Counted from the stretch's first letter, positions 17,496 to 29,707 are shown. The stretch is DNA of 64,000 bases from Chloroflexota bacterium (GCA_026710655.1 JAPOQN010000001.1:186001-250000), one strand, 5' to 3'. Program-made: numbers and translations. The notes: a model not told the origin generated them from the letters alone.

Positions 17496-20453
17496 ATGCC
17501 CCTCGACCACATCGCCGTGCGCGGCGCCCGCGAGCACAACCTCAAGAACATCGACGTCGAGATCCCGCGCGACAAGCTCGTCGTGATCACGGGCCTCTCC
17601 GGCTCGGGCAAGTCCTCCCTCGCCTTCGACACCATCTACGCCGAAGGCCAGCGCCGCTACGTCGAGTCCCTCTCCGCCTACGCCCGCCAGTTCCTGGGCC
17701 TCATGGAAAAGCCCGACGTCGACCACATCGACGGCCTCTCGCCCGCCATCTCCATCGACCAGAAGGCCGCCTCCAACAACCCCCGCTCCACCGTCGGAAC
17801 CGTTACCGAGATCTACGACTACATGCGCCTCCTCTGGGCACGCGTCGGACGGCCCCACTGCCCCACCTGCGGCCGCCCCATCGAGCGCCAGACAGTCCAG
17901 CAGGTCGTCGATGCAACGCTCGCCTACCCGCCCGGCTCGCGCCTGCTCCTCCTGGCGCCTCTCACCCGCGCGAGGAAGGGCGAGCACGTCCGCCTCCTTG
18001 AGGAAGCCCGCCGCCAGGGCTTTGTGCGCGTCCGCATCAACGGCGAGGTGCGCGACCTCGACGAGGCAATCGACCTCGACAAGAACAAGCGCCACGACAT
18101 CGATGTCGTCGTCGACCGCGTAGTCGTCCCCGAGCCCGGGTCCGAGGGCGCCAGTCTGCGCCTCGCCGAGTCTGTCGAGACCGCGCTCACCGCCGGCCAG
18201 GGCGTCATGCACGTCGCTACCGCTACCCGCGCCGGGGAGGAGGACGTCCCCGAGCGCATTTTCAGCGAGCACTTCGCCTGCCCCTACGACGGCTTCTCGT
18301 TCGGCGAGATCGAGCCGCGCACCTTCAGCTTCAACAGTCCCCATGGCGCCTGCTCGCGCTGCACCGGGCTCGGCGTCGAGATGCAGGTCGACCCCGCCCT
18401 CGTCATCCCCGACCGCACGAAGTCTGTCGCCGAGGGCGCCGTCGAGCCGCTCGCCAAGTCGCGCGGCGGCCAGACCTGGTACCAGCGCCTCCTCGATGCG
18501 GTCGCCGAGGAGTACGGCTTCGGCACGGATACCCCTATCCGGGAGCTCACCGAGGACCAGCTCAACGTCATCCTCTACGGCAGCGGCGAGGAGAAGCTGC
18601 GCTTGCGGTTCACCAACGACTACGGCCGCACGCGCTACTACGACGCCCGCTTCGAAGGCGTCATCAACAACCTCCAGCGCCGCCACAAGGAGACCGATTC
18701 CGACTACGTCCGCAGCGACATCGAGCGCTACATGGGCGCCGTTCCCTGCCCCGGCTGCGACGGCCAGCGCCTCCGGCCCGAGGCCCTCGGCGTCCGTATC
18801 GACGGCCGCACGGTCGTCGAGGTCACGGACGGGAGCATCAGCGAGACCCTGCACTGGTTCGACGCCCTCGATGGTCCCGAGACCCCGCTGAGCGAACGCG
18901 AGCAGACCATCGCCCGCCAGATACTGAAGGAGATCCGCTCACGCCTGCAGTTCCTTATCGACGTGGGGCTGGAGTACCTGACCCTCAATCGCGCCTCCGG
19001 CACCCTCTCCGGAGGCGAATCCCAGCGCATCCGCCTCGCCACCCAGATCGGGTCCGCCCTCATGGGCGTCCTCTACATCTGCGACGAGCCCTCCATCGGC
19101 CTCCATCCCGTTGACGGCGATCGCCTCATCCGCACGCTCGAACGCCTCCGCGACCTCGGCAACACCGTCATGGTCGTGGAGCACGACGAAGCGACCATGC
19201 GCGCCGCCGATCACGTCATCGACCTCGGCCCCGAGGCGGGCCGCGACGGCGGCAACGTGGTCGCGGAGGGCCCCCTCTCCGCCATCCTCGACTGTGAGGA
19301 GAGCATCACCGGCGCCTACCTCTCCGGCCGCCGCGCCATCCCCACCCCCGAGTCGCGCCGCCCCGGCAACGGCGAGGAGCTGGTCATCCGCGGCGCCCGC
19401 GAGAACAACCTCAAGAACCTCGACGTTGCCGTCCCGCTCGGGAAGTTCGTCGTCGTCACGGGCGTCTCCGGCTCTGGCAAGTCCTCGCTCATCACCGAGA
19501 TCCTCGTGAAGCGCGCCGTCAACGTCCTCCAGAACGGCCGCCAGCGGCCCGGCGCCCACGACGCCATCGAGGGCTTCGAGCACCTCGACAAGGTCGTCGA
19601 CATCGACCAGTCGCCCATCGGCCGCACCCCCCGCTCCAACCCCGCTACCTACACCGGCGTTTTCACCGTCATCCGCGAGCTCTTTGCCTCCGTCCCCGAA
19701 GCCCGTGCCCGCGGCTACAAGCCCGGCCGCTTCAGCTTCAACGTGAAGGGCGGCCGCTGCGAGGAATGCTCGGGCGACGGCTACAAACTCGTCGAGATGC
19801 AGTTCCTCCCCGACGTGACCGTCCCCTGCGAGGTCTGCCACGGCCAGCGCTACAACCGCGAGGCGCTTGAGATCCACTTCCGTGGCAAGAACATCGCCGA
19901 GGTCCTCGCCATGACCGTCTCGGAGGCGCTCGAGCTCTTCGACCGCTTCCCGCGCGTGAAGCGCATCCTCGGCACCCTTGAGGACACCGGCCTCGGGTAC
20001 ATCCGCCTCGGCCAGCCCGCCACCACCCTCTCCGGCGGCGAGGCCCAGCGCATCAAGCTCGCCAGCGAGCTCGCCCGCCGCTCCACGGGCAAGACCCTTT
20101 ACGTCCTCGACGAGCCCACCACCGGCCTCAGCTTCCAGGACGTGCACCACCTCCTCGACGTGCTCCAGCGCCTGGCTGACGGCGGCAACACCGTTGTCGT
20201 GATTGAGCACCACCTCGACGTCATCAAGTCCGCCGACCACGTCATCGACCTCGGTCCCTACGGCGGCGAACGCGGCGGCAAGCTCCTCGCCGAAGGCACC
20301 CCCGAGGACATCGCCCGCAACCCCGACAGCGCCACCGGCCGCTACCTCCACCCCCTCCTCGAAGCCGCCGGCACCCTCCCCAAGCCAAAGGCGAAGCGCA
20401 ACCGCACGCGGAAGCCCCGCGAGGCGGAAGCCGAAACCGCCGTCGCGGGCTAA
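17496..20453 (+). CDS. uvrA: Excinuclease ABC subunit UvrA
   Basis: UvrA recognises helix-distorting DNA lesions and loads UvrB in nucleotide excision repair. The 985-residue protein has two ABC ATPase modules. Walker A motifs are [12 protein letters not shown] near 29-42 and [12 protein letters not shown] near 656. Signatures are [12 protein letters not shown] and [12 protein letters not shown]. Zinc-finger cysteines occur in CPTCGRP, CPYDGF...CSRC and CEECSGDGY...CEVC. The UvrB-binding region, [20 protein letters not shown], is present. It ends with a basic tail. It stands alone, 47 bp after the lipoprotein gene. Confidence 0.97.
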   Translation: MPLDHIAVRGAREHNLKNIDVEIPRDKLVVITGLSGSGKSSLAFDTIYAEGQRRYVESLSAYARQFLGLMEKPDVDHIDGLSPAISIDQKAASNNPRSTVGTVTEIYDYMRLLWARVGRPHCPTCGRPIERQTVQQVVDATLAYPPGSRLLLLAPLTRARKGEHVRLLEEARRQGFVRVRINGEVRDLDEAIDLDKNKRHDIDVVVDRVVVPEPGSEGASLRLAESVETALTAGQGVMHVATATRAGEEDVPERIFSEHFACPYDGFSFGEIEPRTFSFNSPHGACSRCTGLGVEMQVDPALVIPDRTKSVAEGAVEPLAKSRGGQTWYQRLLDAVAEEYGFGTDTPIRELTEDQLNVILYGSGEEKLRLRFTNDYGRTRYYDARFEGVINNLQRRHKETDSDYVRSDIERYMGAVPCPGCDGQRLRPEALGVRIDGRTVVEVTDGSISETLHWFDALDGPETPLSEREQTIARQILKEIRSRLQFLIDVGLEYLTLNRASGTLSGGESQRIRLATQIGSALMGVLYICDEPSIGLHPVDGDRLIRTLERLRDLGNTVMVVEHDEATMRAADHVIDLGPEAGRDGGNVVAEGPLSAILDCEESITGAYLSGRRAIPTPESRRPGNGEELVIRGARENNLKNLDVAVPLGKFVVVTGVSGSGKSSLITEILVKRAVNVLQNGRQRPGAHDAIEGFEHLDKVVDIDQSPIGRTPRSNPATYTGVFTVIRELFASVPEARARGYKPGRFSFNVKGGRCEECSGDGYKLVEMQFLPDVTVPCEVCHGQRYNREALEIHFRGKNIAEVLAMTVSEALELFDRFPRVKRILGTLEDTGLGYIRLGQPATTLSGGEAQRIKLASELARRSTGKTLYVLDEPTTGLSFQDVHHLLDVLQRLADGGNTVVVIEHHLDVIKSADHVIDLGPYGGERGGKLLAEGTPEDIARNPDSATGRYLHPLLEAAGTLPKPKAKRNRTRKPREAEAETAVAG

Positions 20454-20484
20454 CGGGGCCTGCCACGGGACTTACTAAGGTAAC

Positions 20485-20501
20485 GTATATGTTCCTATAC
20501 T
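20485..20501 (+). promoter_or_regulatory. Candidate promoter/operator of toxin-antitoxin operon
   Basis: TATACT (20496-20501) is a good -10 candidate 17 bp before the toxin GTG. It overlaps the inverted repeat GTATA (20485-20489) / TATAC (20496-20500). An autorepressing HigA-type antitoxin would be expected to bind such a site. No convincing -35 box is seen. Confidence 0.35.
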
Positions 20502-20518
20502 GACGAAGGCAATGAGCT

Positions 20519-20856
20519 GTGCCTGACGTGATTGAAATCAAGGAGTTGATGGATGAGCGCGGTCACAGCTACTTCGCCAGATGGTTCGACGACCTTGACG
20601 CTATCGCAGCGGCAAAGGTCACAACAGTCCTCGGGAGGATGGAACTAGGCAACCTCGGCGATACGAAGTCGATCGGTGGAGGCGTACTTGAACGCCGGAT
20701 TGTTTTGGCCCCGGCTACCGTATCTACTTCGGTCGTGACGGAGACACGCTCATTATCCTCCTCGGAGGGGGGACGAAGCGACGGCAAGCGAGAGACATCG
20801 AAGTGGCGCAGGCGCTCTGGGATGAGTACAGGGCGCGACATAGGAGCGGGGTGTAG
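20519..20856 (+). pseudogene. RelE/HigB-like addiction-module toxin, frameshifted
   Basis: The first part reads VPDVIEIKELMDERGHSYFA through GGVLERRI, the N-terminal half of the phage-derived Gp49-like/HigB toxin family. The second half, GPGYRIYFGRDGDTLIILLG then GTKRRQARDIEVAQAL, continues in a different frame from about 20704 to the TAG at 20854-20856. One missing base near 20702-20706 (ATT G-T TTT GGC instead of ATT GAT TTT GGC) would restore the family motif RIDFGPGYRIYFG. So the toxin is probably inactivated by a 1-bp deletion next to a TTTT run. A sequencing or assembly error is an alternative. The GTG start at 20519 has GAAGG 9 bp upstream. Confidence 0.8.
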
Positions 20857-20860
20857 AACG

Positions 20861-21199
20861 ATGGTATTGACGCGAAGTTTCAAGGAAACGATTAAGGCTC
20901 GGGCCGAGCGCGACCCTGAGTTCCGAGCGGCACTCCTGCGGGAGAGCGTGGAGCTCATGCTCAGCGGCGACGTCGAGACGGGAAGGGCGCTCGTGCGCGA
21001 CTACATCAACGCGACCATCGGCTTCGAGGAGCTCGGGGGACTTGTCCACAAGTCCCCCAAGAGCCTCATGCGCATGTTCGGACCGGCCGGAAACCCGCAG
21101 GCTCGCAACCTCTTCGACGTCATCAGGTGTCTGCAGGAGCGCGAGGCGATCCGCCTCGAAGTCCATGTGGCCAGCCGCAAGCCAGTAGCTGCCGGCTAG
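20861..21199 (+). CDS. Addiction-module antidote protein, HigA-like
   Basis: The 112-residue protein starts MVLTRSFKETIKARAERDPE and contains RDYINATIGFEELGG and KSPKSLMRMFGPAGNPQARNL, the helix-turn-helix pattern of the HigA-type antidote that follows a HigB-like toxin. The ATG at 20861 lies 4 bp after the restored toxin stop, so the order is toxin then antitoxin. Because of the upstream frameshift this start is in frame with the first part of the toxin, giving a misleading long open frame of 226 codons. The antitoxin looks intact. It shares CTAG (21196-21199) with the convergent reductase gene. Confidence 0.85.
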   Translation: MVLTRSFKETIKARAERDPEFRAALLRESVELMLSGDVETGRALVRDYINATIGFEELGGLVHKSPKSLMRMFGPAGNPQARNLFDVIRCLQEREAIRLEVHVASRKPVAAG

Positions 21200-21945
21200 C
21201 GGCGCACCCGGTACCGCAGGTAGACCTCGTCCGTGTCCGGGTTGGGGTGCGCCGACAGCAGTTCGAGGCGCTTTGCCTCATCCCGTGTGAAGGCGCGCTC
21301 CCCCGCGACCGCCGTGAGCGTGTCCGCCCCGCCCACGACCACTGGCCCCAGCGTCACGAACGCTTCATCGATCGCGTCGAGCGCGTACAGCGCTGCGTAG
21401 ACCGTCGGGCCGCCCTCGACCAGTAGTACGTCCGCACCGAGTTCGTGCCGCATGTGGTGCAGCATCTCCGGGAACTCGCTCCCGCCAGGGAGCGTGACCA
21501 CCGGCCGTCCGGTCGCGGCGATCGCCGCGCGGCGCTCCTCCGGCGCCTGCTCCGACAGGTAAACCACCGCGGGGAAGTCCCGCGCCGTGAAGAACGGGCG
21601 CTCCAGCGGCAGGTCCCCGCTGCGGCTCAGCACCGCCGCGACCGGCGTGCGTGGCTTCCCTCGTGCGATGCGGATCGCCTCCAGCGCCTCGTCCCCCAGC
21701 CGCGACGATGTGCCGCTCGCCCGCAGCGTCCCCGCCCCGTTCAGGACCACGTCGGCGTTCACCCGCAGCTCGCGCATGAGCCGCTGGTCCACCTCCGAGC
21801 CGATCCCCTGCTCCGTGCCTTCGATGACGCTCTTGCCATCCGCCGACATCACCGTGTTCGCGATCACGTACGGACGGTCGGGGGGCGGCGCTGGCAGGTC
21901 GAGCGCCGTGTAGTCGGGTTTGCCTGTCGCCCAGGCGTCGCTCAC
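21196..21945 (-). CDS. RibD C-terminal-domain reductase (DHFR-like fold)
   Basis: The roughly 249-residue protein matches the reductase half of RibD: RPYVIANTVMSADGKSVIEG, LMRELRVNADVVLNGAGTLRA, and the C-terminal LLVEGGPTVYAALYALDAIDE with ELLSAHPNPDTDEVYLRY. This domain reduces pyrimidine or dihydrofolate-like substrates using NADPH. No deaminase half is present. I place the start at the GTG ending at 21945, which overlaps the hisI stop (GTGA); the longer frame upstream runs through hisI. A role in riboflavin biosynthesis is possible, but the gene is embedded at the end of a histidine operon, so its substrate is uncertain. Confidence 0.8.
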   Translation of the reverse strand: MSDAWATGKPDYTALDLPAPPPDRPYVIANTVMSADGKSVIEGTEQGIGSEVDQRLMRELRVNADVVLNGAGTLRASGTSSRLGDEALEAIRIARGKPRTPVAAVLSRSGDLPLERPFFTARDFPAVVYLSEQAPEERRAAIAATGRPVVTLPGGSEFPEMLHHMRHELGADVLLVEGGPTVYAALYALDAIDEAFVTLGPVVVGGADTLTAVAGERAFTRDEAKRLELLSAHPNPDTDEVYLRYRVRR

Positions 21946-22268
21946 GGCAGGTCGTGTTCGCGGTCGACCTCGCGGTAGTAGCAGGTGACGTTGTTCGTGT
22001 GGCAGGTGGGGCCGACGGGCCGGGCCATCACGAGCAGCGAGTTGTCCTCGCAGTTCTTGTGCAGGCTCACGAAGTTCAGGAAGTTCCCGCTCGTCGAGCC
22101 CTTCTCCCACAGCTCGTCCCGGCTGCGGCTCCAGAAGGTCACGTGCCCGGTCGCGAAGGTGTGGTCCAGCGACTGCTGGTTCATCCAGCCCAGCATCAGG
22201 ACCTGGTTCGTCTCAACGTCCTGGACAATGGCGGGAATGCGGTCGTGATCGTCGAACGAGAGGGGCAT
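21942..22268 (-). CDS. hisI: Phosphoribosyl-AMP cyclohydrolase
   Basis: HisI opens the adenine ring of PR-AMP in histidine biosynthesis. The 108-residue product has the expected motifs: QDVETNQVLMLGWMN, TGHVTFWSRSRDELW, the SGNFLNFVSLHKNCEDNSLL segment, and the metal-binding PVGPTCHTNNVTCYYRE, with cysteines of the zinc site conserved. It is the stand-alone cyclohydrolase without the HisE domain. It sits 78 bp downstream of hisF in the minus-strand his operon and is coupled to the reductase gene by a 4-bp overlap. Confidence 0.93.
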   Translation of the reverse strand: MPLSFDDHDRIPAIVQDVETNQVLMLGWMNQQSLDHTFATGHVTFWSRSRDELWEKGSTSGNFLNFVSLHKNCEDNSLLVMARPVGPTCHTNNVTCYYREVDREHDLP

Positions 22269-22346
22269 GGGCGCGCTCCGGATACTCGGGTGTTCTGTGC
22301 CTTCGAGGATACCGGAGGGAACCGCTGTGCTCGCCCCCCGGGGACG

Positions 22347-23114
22347 CTACCGGTCGCCCACCGGGCGCATCGCGATCCCCTGTTCGGAGAGCGCAGCCTT
22401 CACTTCCCGGATCGAGTATGTCCCGAAGTGGAAGATGCTCGCTGCCAGCACGGCGTCCGCCTTCCCTGCGGTGAGTGCCTCCGCCATGTGGTCGGGACCG
22501 CCAGCGCCACCCGAGGCGATGACCGGCACATTCACGGCCTCGCTCATCGCCGCCAGCATGGGGATGTCGTAGCCTCGCTGGTGGCCGTCGGTGTCCATGC
22601 TCGTCACGAGCAGCTCGCCCGCGCCCCGCTCCACCACCTCCCGCGCCCACGCGATCGCGTCGATGCCCGTGGGCGTGCGACCCCCGTGCGTGTACACCTC
22701 CCAGCCCTCGCCCGTCCCCTTTGCGTCGATCGCCACCACGATGCACTGGCTCCCGAAACGATAGGCGCCCTCGTTCACGAGGTCCGGGTCGTTCACGGCG
22801 GCGGTGTTGATGCTGACCTTGTCCGCCCCCAGTTCCAACATCGTCTTCATGTCCGAGGTCGTGCGGATGCCGCCGCCGACCGTGAAGGGGATGAACACCT
22901 GGTCGGCCGTCGCCGACACCATGTCGTACACGGTCGCGCGGTTGTCCGAGGAAGCCGTGATGTCGAGGAACACGAGCTCGTCCGCGCCTTCCGCGTCGTA
23001 GAGCTTGGCCAGCTCGACCGGGTCGCCCGCGTCGCGCAGCTCGATGAAGGAGACGCCCTTCACCACCCGCCCGCGGTCCACGTCGAAGCAAGGGATGATC
23101 CGTTTCGTCAGCAC
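22347..23114 (-). CDS. hisF: Imidazole glycerol phosphate synthase subunit HisF
   Basis: HisF is the cyclase half of IGP synthase and works with HisH. The 255-residue (beta-alpha)8 barrel starts [20 protein letters not shown] (catalytic Asp in CFDVD) and has [52 protein letters not shown] (second catalytic Asp) and VIASGGAGG. The GTG start at 23114 overlaps the hisA stop by 7 bp. Confidence 0.95.
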   Translation of the reverse strand: MLTKRIIPCFDVDRGRVVKGVSFIELRDAGDPVELAKLYDAEGADELVFLDITASSDNRATVYDMVSATADQVFIPFTVGGGIRTTSDMKTMLELGADKVSINTAAVNDPDLVNEGAYRFGSQCIVVAIDAKGTGEGWEVYTHGGRTPTGIDAIAWAREVVERGAGELLVTSMDTDGHQRGYDIPMLAAMSEAVNVPVIASGGAGGPDHMAEALTAGKADAVLAASIFHFGTYSIREVKAALSEQGIAMRPVGDR

Positions 23115-23833
23115 GCCGCCACCGCCTCCAGCGCCTCGGCCAGCGTGAAGCGCCGCTCGTAGAGCGCTTTCCCCACGATCGCGCCTTCGCAGCCTGTCTC
23201 CGCCAGGGCCCGCAGGTCGTCCGCCGTCGTCACCCCGCCCGAGGCGACGACCGGCACCGTTAGCGCCGTCGCGAACTCCGCCGCCAGGGCCACGTTCGGC
23301 CCTTCCAGCGCGCCGTCGCGCCCGATGTCCGTCACCATGATGCGCGGCGCTCCCCGCTTCACCATCTCCTTCGCGAGCGTGAGCCCGTCCGTCCCCGACC
23401 CCTCGCGCCACCCCTCCGTCAGCGCCTCCCCCGCCCGCGTGTCGATTGCCACCACGATCATCCCCGGAAAGCGCGCGACCGCGGCGTTCACGAGGTCGGG
23501 ATTCCGCACCGCCGTGCTCCCCAGCTGGATGCGCCCCGCCCCCAGCCCCGCCGCTGCCTCGACATCCTCGATCGTGCGCAGTCCCCCCGAAACCTCGACC
23601 GGGATCGCGACCGCCTCGCAGATGGCTGCCACCTCCCCCCGGTTCACCGGGCGCCCCTCGCGCGCCCCGTCGAGGTCGACGACGTGTAGGCGGGGCGCGC
23701 CCTGCGTCTCCCACTCCCGCGCCATCGCCGCCGGGTCGTCGTCGTAGACGGTCTCCTGGTCGTAGTCGCCGTAGGTGAGGCGCACGCAACGCCCCCCGCG
23801 GATGTCGATAGCCGGGATCACCTCGAAACTCAC
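23108..23833 (-). CDS. hisA: ProFAR isomerase HisA
   Basis: HisA isomerises ProFAR to PRFAR by an Amadori rearrangement. The 241-residue barrel has [20 protein letters not shown] (catalytic Asp in IDIRGG), [50 protein letters not shown] (second catalytic Asp) and VVASGGVTT. It resembles HisF, as expected for these paralogous barrels. The GTG start at 23833 overlaps the hisH stop (GTGA), so hisH-hisA-hisF are translationally coupled. Confidence 0.95.
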   Translation of the reverse strand: MSFEVIPAIDIRGGRCVRLTYGDYDQETVYDDDPAAMAREWETQGAPRLHVVDLDGAREGRPVNRGEVAAICEAVAIPVEVSGGLRTIEDVEAAAGLGAGRIQLGSTAVRNPDLVNAAVARFPGMIVVAIDTRAGEALTEGWREGSGTDGLTLAKEMVKRGAPRIMVTDIGRDGALEGPNVALAAEFATALTVPVVASGGVTTADDLRALAETGCEGAIVGKALYERRFTLAEALEAVAAC

Positions 23834-24459
23834 GCCTCGCGTACCCACTTCGCGAAGTTCGCATAGATCGCCAGTCCCGCGTCGCCGCTCTTCTCGGGGT
23901 GGAACTGCGTTGCCACCACGTTGTCTCGCGCCAGCACGCTGGGGAAGGTCAATCCGTACGTCGTCTCCCCCAGCGCCAGGCCGGAGTCGTCCGGCGCGGG
24001 GTAGAAGCTGTGCACGAAGTAGAAGTACGTGCCGCTGGGGATGTCCTCGGTGATGCGGTGCTCTCGCACCCACTCCACCTGGTTCCAGCCCATGTGCGGC
24101 ACCTTCAGGTGGTCAAAGCCGAAGTGGCGCACGGTGCCGGGAAGCACGCCCAGGCATTCCTGCCCGCCGCCTTCGTCCGAGTGGTCGAGCAACGCCTGCA
24201 GGCCCATGCAGATCCCGAGGAACGGCCGGCCCGAGGCGACGTACTCGCGTAGCGGCTCCGTTAGCTCCCTCTCCCCCAGCTTCGCCATCGTGTCCGAGGC
24301 CGCCCCCACCCCCGGCAGGATGACCCCGTCCGCGCGGGCGAGGTCCGCCCAGTCCGCCGAAATGCTGGCGTCTACGCCCACGTGCGCGAGTGCCCGCTCG
24401 ACGCTGCGCAGGTTGCCTGCGTCGTAGTCCACCACCACCAGGAAGGGGTCGGCGCCCAT
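23830..24459 (-). CDS. hisH: Imidazole glycerol phosphate synthase glutamine amidotransferase subunit HisH
   Basis: HisH supplies ammonia to HisF from glutamine. The 209-residue class I glutamine amidotransferase has the start [17 protein letters not shown], the oxyanion strand LPGVGAASD, the nucleophile elbow [12 protein letters not shown] with catalytic Cys, the segment [19 protein letters not shown], and the catalytic His/Glu in [14 protein letters not shown]. It is the first gene of the visible his operon on the minus strand and is divergent from ligA. Confidence 0.95.
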   Translation of the reverse strand: MGADPFLVVVDYDAGNLRSVERALAHVGVDASISADWADLARADGVILPGVGAASDTMAKLGERELTEPLREYVASGRPFLGICMGLQALLDHSDEGGGQECLGVLPGTVRHFGFDHLKVPHMGWNQVEWVREHRITEDIPSGTYFYFVHSFYPAPDDSGLALGETTYGLTFPSVLARDNVVATQFHPEKSGDAGLAIYANFAKWVREA

Positions 24460-24543
24460 GAGGCCAGTGTGCGGCCTCCCCTCGCTATCGTCACGGGCTA
24501 AGGGACGGTCGAGCGCTGGCCTTCAGCGCGATAAAATTGATGA

Positions 24544-26859
<2,316 letters not shown>

Positions 26860-26893
26860 CGCAAAGCCCTCGCCCCTTCACAATGGCGCGACC

Positions 26894-27706
26894 ATGAGCG
26901 ACTCCCCCCGGAAGGACACCTACACGCACGGCCACCACGCCTCCGTGGTCGCCCAGCACAGCCGCCGCACGGCCGAGGAGGCGGCTGCCTTCCTCATCCC
27001 GCGCCTGCGCCCCGGGATGCGCCTGCTCGACGCCGGCTGCGGCCCCGGCTCGATTACGGCGGGACTGGTGAAGTACGTGGACCCCGGCGAGGTCGTCGGC
27101 GTCGATGCCGAGCCCGGTGTCCTCGGGACCGCCCGCGAGTTGGCTGGCGGCGTCCCCAATCTCAGCTTCGAGGAGGGCAGCGTCTACGCCCTCCCCTACG
27201 AGGATGACGCCTTCGACGTCGCCTACGCCCACCAGCTCATGCAGCACCTTGCCGATCCCGCCGCCGCCCTGCGCGAGATGGGCCGCGTGGTTCGCCCCGG
27301 CGGCTTCGTCGCCGCCCGTGATTCCGACTACCAGACCATGATCTGCCACCCCCGCACGGAGGCGATCGAGGAGTGGCGCGCCCTCTATACCGAAGTCGTG
27401 CGCCGCAACGGCGCCGATGCCAACGCCGGCCGCCGCATCCCTTCGTGGATGGCTCGCGCCGGCCTCGAGCAGGTCGAGGTCTCCACCACCGTCGCGATGA
27501 TGCGCGACCCCGCCGAAGTGCTGAACTGGGGCGACTCCTGGGCCGAACGCGTCACCAGCTCCGCCCTTGCCGAGCAGGCGCTCGCCTACAAGCTCGCCGC
27601 TCGCGAGGACCTGGAACGCATCGCCGCGGGCTGGCGCGCCTGGGCGCGCGACCCGGAAGCCCTTTTCCTCTTCGTTCACGTCGAGGGCCTCGCCACCGTT
27701 TCCTGA
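26894..27706 (+). CDS. Class I SAM-dependent methyltransferase
   Basis: The 270-residue protein is a UbiE/MenG-like class I methyltransferase. Motif I is LLDAGCGPGSITAGL near 50-63; the acidic end of beta-2 is VVGVDAEPGVL; motif post-I is EGSVYALPYEDDAFDVAYAHQLMQH; motif III is REMGRVVRPGGFVAARD. The substrate is not evident. A similar protein is used for small molecules in many bacteria. It starts 34 bp after ligA and is followed by a perfect hairpin before mreB. Confidence 0.8.
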   Translation: MSDSPRKDTYTHGHHASVVAQHSRRTAEEAAAFLIPRLRPGMRLLDAGCGPGSITAGLVKYVDPGEVVGVDAEPGVLGTARELAGGVPNLSFEEGSVYALPYEDDAFDVAYAHQLMQHLADPAAALREMGRVVRPGGFVAARDSDYQTMICHPRTEAIEEWRALYTEVVRRNGADANAGRRIPSWMARAGLEQVEVSTTVAMMRDPAEVLNWGDSWAERVTSSALAEQALAYKLAAREDLERIAAGWRAWARDPEALFLFVHVEGLATVS

Positions 27707-27718
27707 CCCGCGCGACGG

Positions 27719-27737
27719 GCCGGTCCGCTGGACCGGC
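27719..27737 (+). terminator. Hairpin between methyltransferase gene and mreB
   Basis: A perfect 8-bp stem (GCCGGTCC / GGACCGGC) with a GCT loop lies 12 bp after the methyltransferase stop. No T-run follows, so classic intrinsic termination is doubtful. TATACT at 27743-27748 just downstream could be the -10 of an mreB promoter. Confidence 0.4.
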
Positions 27738-27803
27738 TGCCCTATACTGAGTCGAAGCGCTTACTCGTACCCGCAGGCCAGGCCTGCGACAGGACCGGTT
27801 CCC

Positions 27804-28865
27804 GTGGCACGCCTCGGCCCTCTCTCGCGCCTCTTCGGCTTCCTGTCCCACGACATCGCCATCGATCTGGGGACGGCGAACACGCTCGTCATGGTCCGGG
27901 GCCGCGGCATCGTCATCATCGAACCCTCCATCGTGGCCATCGACCGTACCTCCAAGCGCATCCTCTCCATCGGCGAGGAAGCCCAGCGCATGGTCGGCCG
28001 CACGCCCGCCAACATTGTCGCCGTGCGCCCCCTCCGCGATGGCGTTATCTCAGACTTTGAGGTCACGGAGCGGATGCTCAGCTACTTCATCCGCGCTGTG
28101 CAGGACCGCTCCTTCCTCGCCCAGCCCCGCGTCGTCGTGGGCATCCCCAGTGGCGTGACCGAGGTGGAGAAGCGCGCCGTTCACGACGCTGCCCTCAGCG
28201 CCGGGGCGCGCTCGTGCTTCCTGATCGAGGAGCCTCTCGCCGCCGCCATCGGCTCCGGCCTGCCCGTTATGGAGGCCTCCGGCTGCATGGTCGTCGATAT
28301 CGGCGGCGGCACGACCGAGGTCGCCGTCATCTCCCTCGGCGGCATGGTCGTCAGCCGCTCCATCCGCGTCGCCGGCGACGAGATGGACCGAAGCATCGTC
28401 GCCTATGCCCGCCAGGTGCATAACCTCCTCATCGGGGAGCGTACCGCGGAGGAGGTGAAGAAGGCGGCGGGCTCCGCCTCGCCCCTCGATACCGAGGAGT
28501 CCGTCACGCTGCGGGGCCGCGACCAGGCGACGGGACTGCCCAAGGCCGTCGAGGTCAGCACTATCGAGCTGCGAGACGCCCTCGCCGGCTCCGTCGGCCA
28601 GATCGTCGAAGCCGTCCGCTCTTCTATCGAGATCACGCCTCCCGAGCTCGTCAGCGACCTCATGGCTCACGGTATCGCCCTTGCCGGCGGCGGAGCCCTG
28701 CTGCGCGGCCTCGACCGCCGCATCAGCCAGGAGACGCGCTTCCCCGTCTACGTCTCCGAGGACCCCCTGCTGTGCGTGGTCCGTGGCGCCGGGGCCATCT
28801 TCGACGAGATTGCAGCCAGCAGTACCGTCGAGCAGCAGTTCGACTCGGGAAGGGCGCGGCGGTAG
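27804..28865 (+). CDS. mreB: Rod shape-determining protein MreB
   Basis: MreB is the bacterial actin that guides lateral cell-wall synthesis. The GTG start at 27804 gives a 353-residue protein with the ATPase phosphate-1 motif IAIDLGTANTLV, the EPSIVAID strand, VVGIPSGVTEVEKRAV, phosphate-2 CMVVDIGGGTTEVAVI, and the adenosine motif GIALAGGGALLRGL. A short N-terminal extension, VARLGPLSRLFGFLSHD, may serve as an amphipathic membrane anchor. It opens the mreB-mreC-mreD-mrdA-rodA operon. The longer open frame upstream overlaps the hairpin and the methyltransferase gene and was rejected. Confidence 0.95.
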   Translation: MARLGPLSRLFGFLSHDIAIDLGTANTLVMVRGRGIVIIEPSIVAIDRTSKRILSIGEEAQRMVGRTPANIVAVRPLRDGVISDFEVTERMLSYFIRAVQDRSFLAQPRVVVGIPSGVTEVEKRAVHDAALSAGARSCFLIEEPLAAAIGSGLPVMEASGCMVVDIGGGTTEVAVISLGGMVVSRSIRVAGDEMDRSIVAYARQVHNLLIGERTAEEVKKAAGSASPLDTEESVTLRGRDQATGLPKAVEVSTIELRDALAGSVGQIVEAVRSSIEITPPELVSDLMAHGIALAGGGALLRGLDRRISQETRFPVYVSEDPLLCVVRGAGAIFDEIAASSTVEQQFDSGRARR

Positions 28866-28882
28866 CCTCGAACGGTCGCCGC

Positions 28883-29707
28883 ATGCTGATTTTCAGTCGC
28901 TACACGTACTGGGCCGGGGCCATGGTCGCGCTCGCCGTGCTGCTGGCCGTCGTGGGCCGGGCCGGACTCCTCGATCCCGTCCAGGATGTCTTCCTGCGAG
29001 CCACCGGTCCCCTGGAGGAGGGCGTCTCGTCGGCCTTCCGCCCCGTCGCCAACTTCTTCAGCAACGTTCGCGATCTCGACCGTCTGGAGCAGGAGAACCG
29101 CCGGCTCCTCAGCGAGAACGAAAGCCTTCGGAACGAGAACGCCGCCCTTCGTGGCGATAGCGAGCGGCTCAGGGAGATCGAGGAGGCCCTTGGGTACGTC
29201 GGTGCCGACCCCACGACCGAGCAGCTTGCCGCCGGTGTGCTCAGCCGCATCCAGGGCCCGCTCACCCGCGAGCTCCGCATCGATCGGGGCACCGACCACG
29301 GCGTTTCCGAAGGCAACCCCGTCCTCTCCGTGCGCGGAACCCTCATCGGCACGGTCATCGAGGCGCTGCCCGGCAGCTCCTTCGTCCGCCTGCTGACCGA
29401 TAGCCGCAGCAGCGTCGCCGCCCAGGTCCGGGGCAGTCCCGCCGATGGCATCGCCAAGGGCGACGGAGGCGCCCTCAGCTTCGCACTCGTGGAGGGCGAC
29501 GTGAACATCGGCGATACCGTCGTGACCTCCGGCCTCGGCGGCACCTATCCGCCCGACGTTCGCATCGGCGAAGTGACCGCGGTCCTCGGCGACTCGCAGG
29601 ATCCATTCCCCACGGTGCGTCTTCAGACCACCGTCCGCATATCCACTACCCGCACCGTTCTTGTGATGATCAGCTTCACGCCCGCTCGCTTCGAGGTGGA
29701 GGACTAA
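28883..29707 (+). CDS. mreC: Rod shape-determining protein MreC
   Basis: MreC links MreB to the periplasmic wall synthases. The 274-residue product has one N-terminal membrane segment (about 10-28, AGAMVALAVLLAVVGRAGLL), a coiled coil at about 60-95 (LEQENRRLLSENESLRNEN), and a two-lobed beta domain with LRIDRGTDHGVSEGNPVLS and VRLLTDSRSSVAAQV, the family hallmarks. The true start is the ATG at 28883; the open frame upstream overlaps mreB. The stop overlaps mreD (TAATG). Confidence 0.93.
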   Translation: MLIFSRYTYWAGAMVALAVLLAVVGRAGLLDPVQDVFLRATGPLEEGVSSAFRPVANFFSNVRDLDRLEQENRRLLSENESLRNENAALRGDSERLREIEEALGYVGADPTTEQLAAGVLSRIQGPLTRELRIDRGTDHGVSEGNPVLSVRGTLIGTVIEALPGSSFVRLLTDSRSSVAAQVRGSPADGIAKGDGGALSFALVEGDVNIGDTVVTSGLGGTYPPDVRIGEVTAVLGDSQDPFPTVRLQTTVRISTTRTVLVMISFTPARFEVED

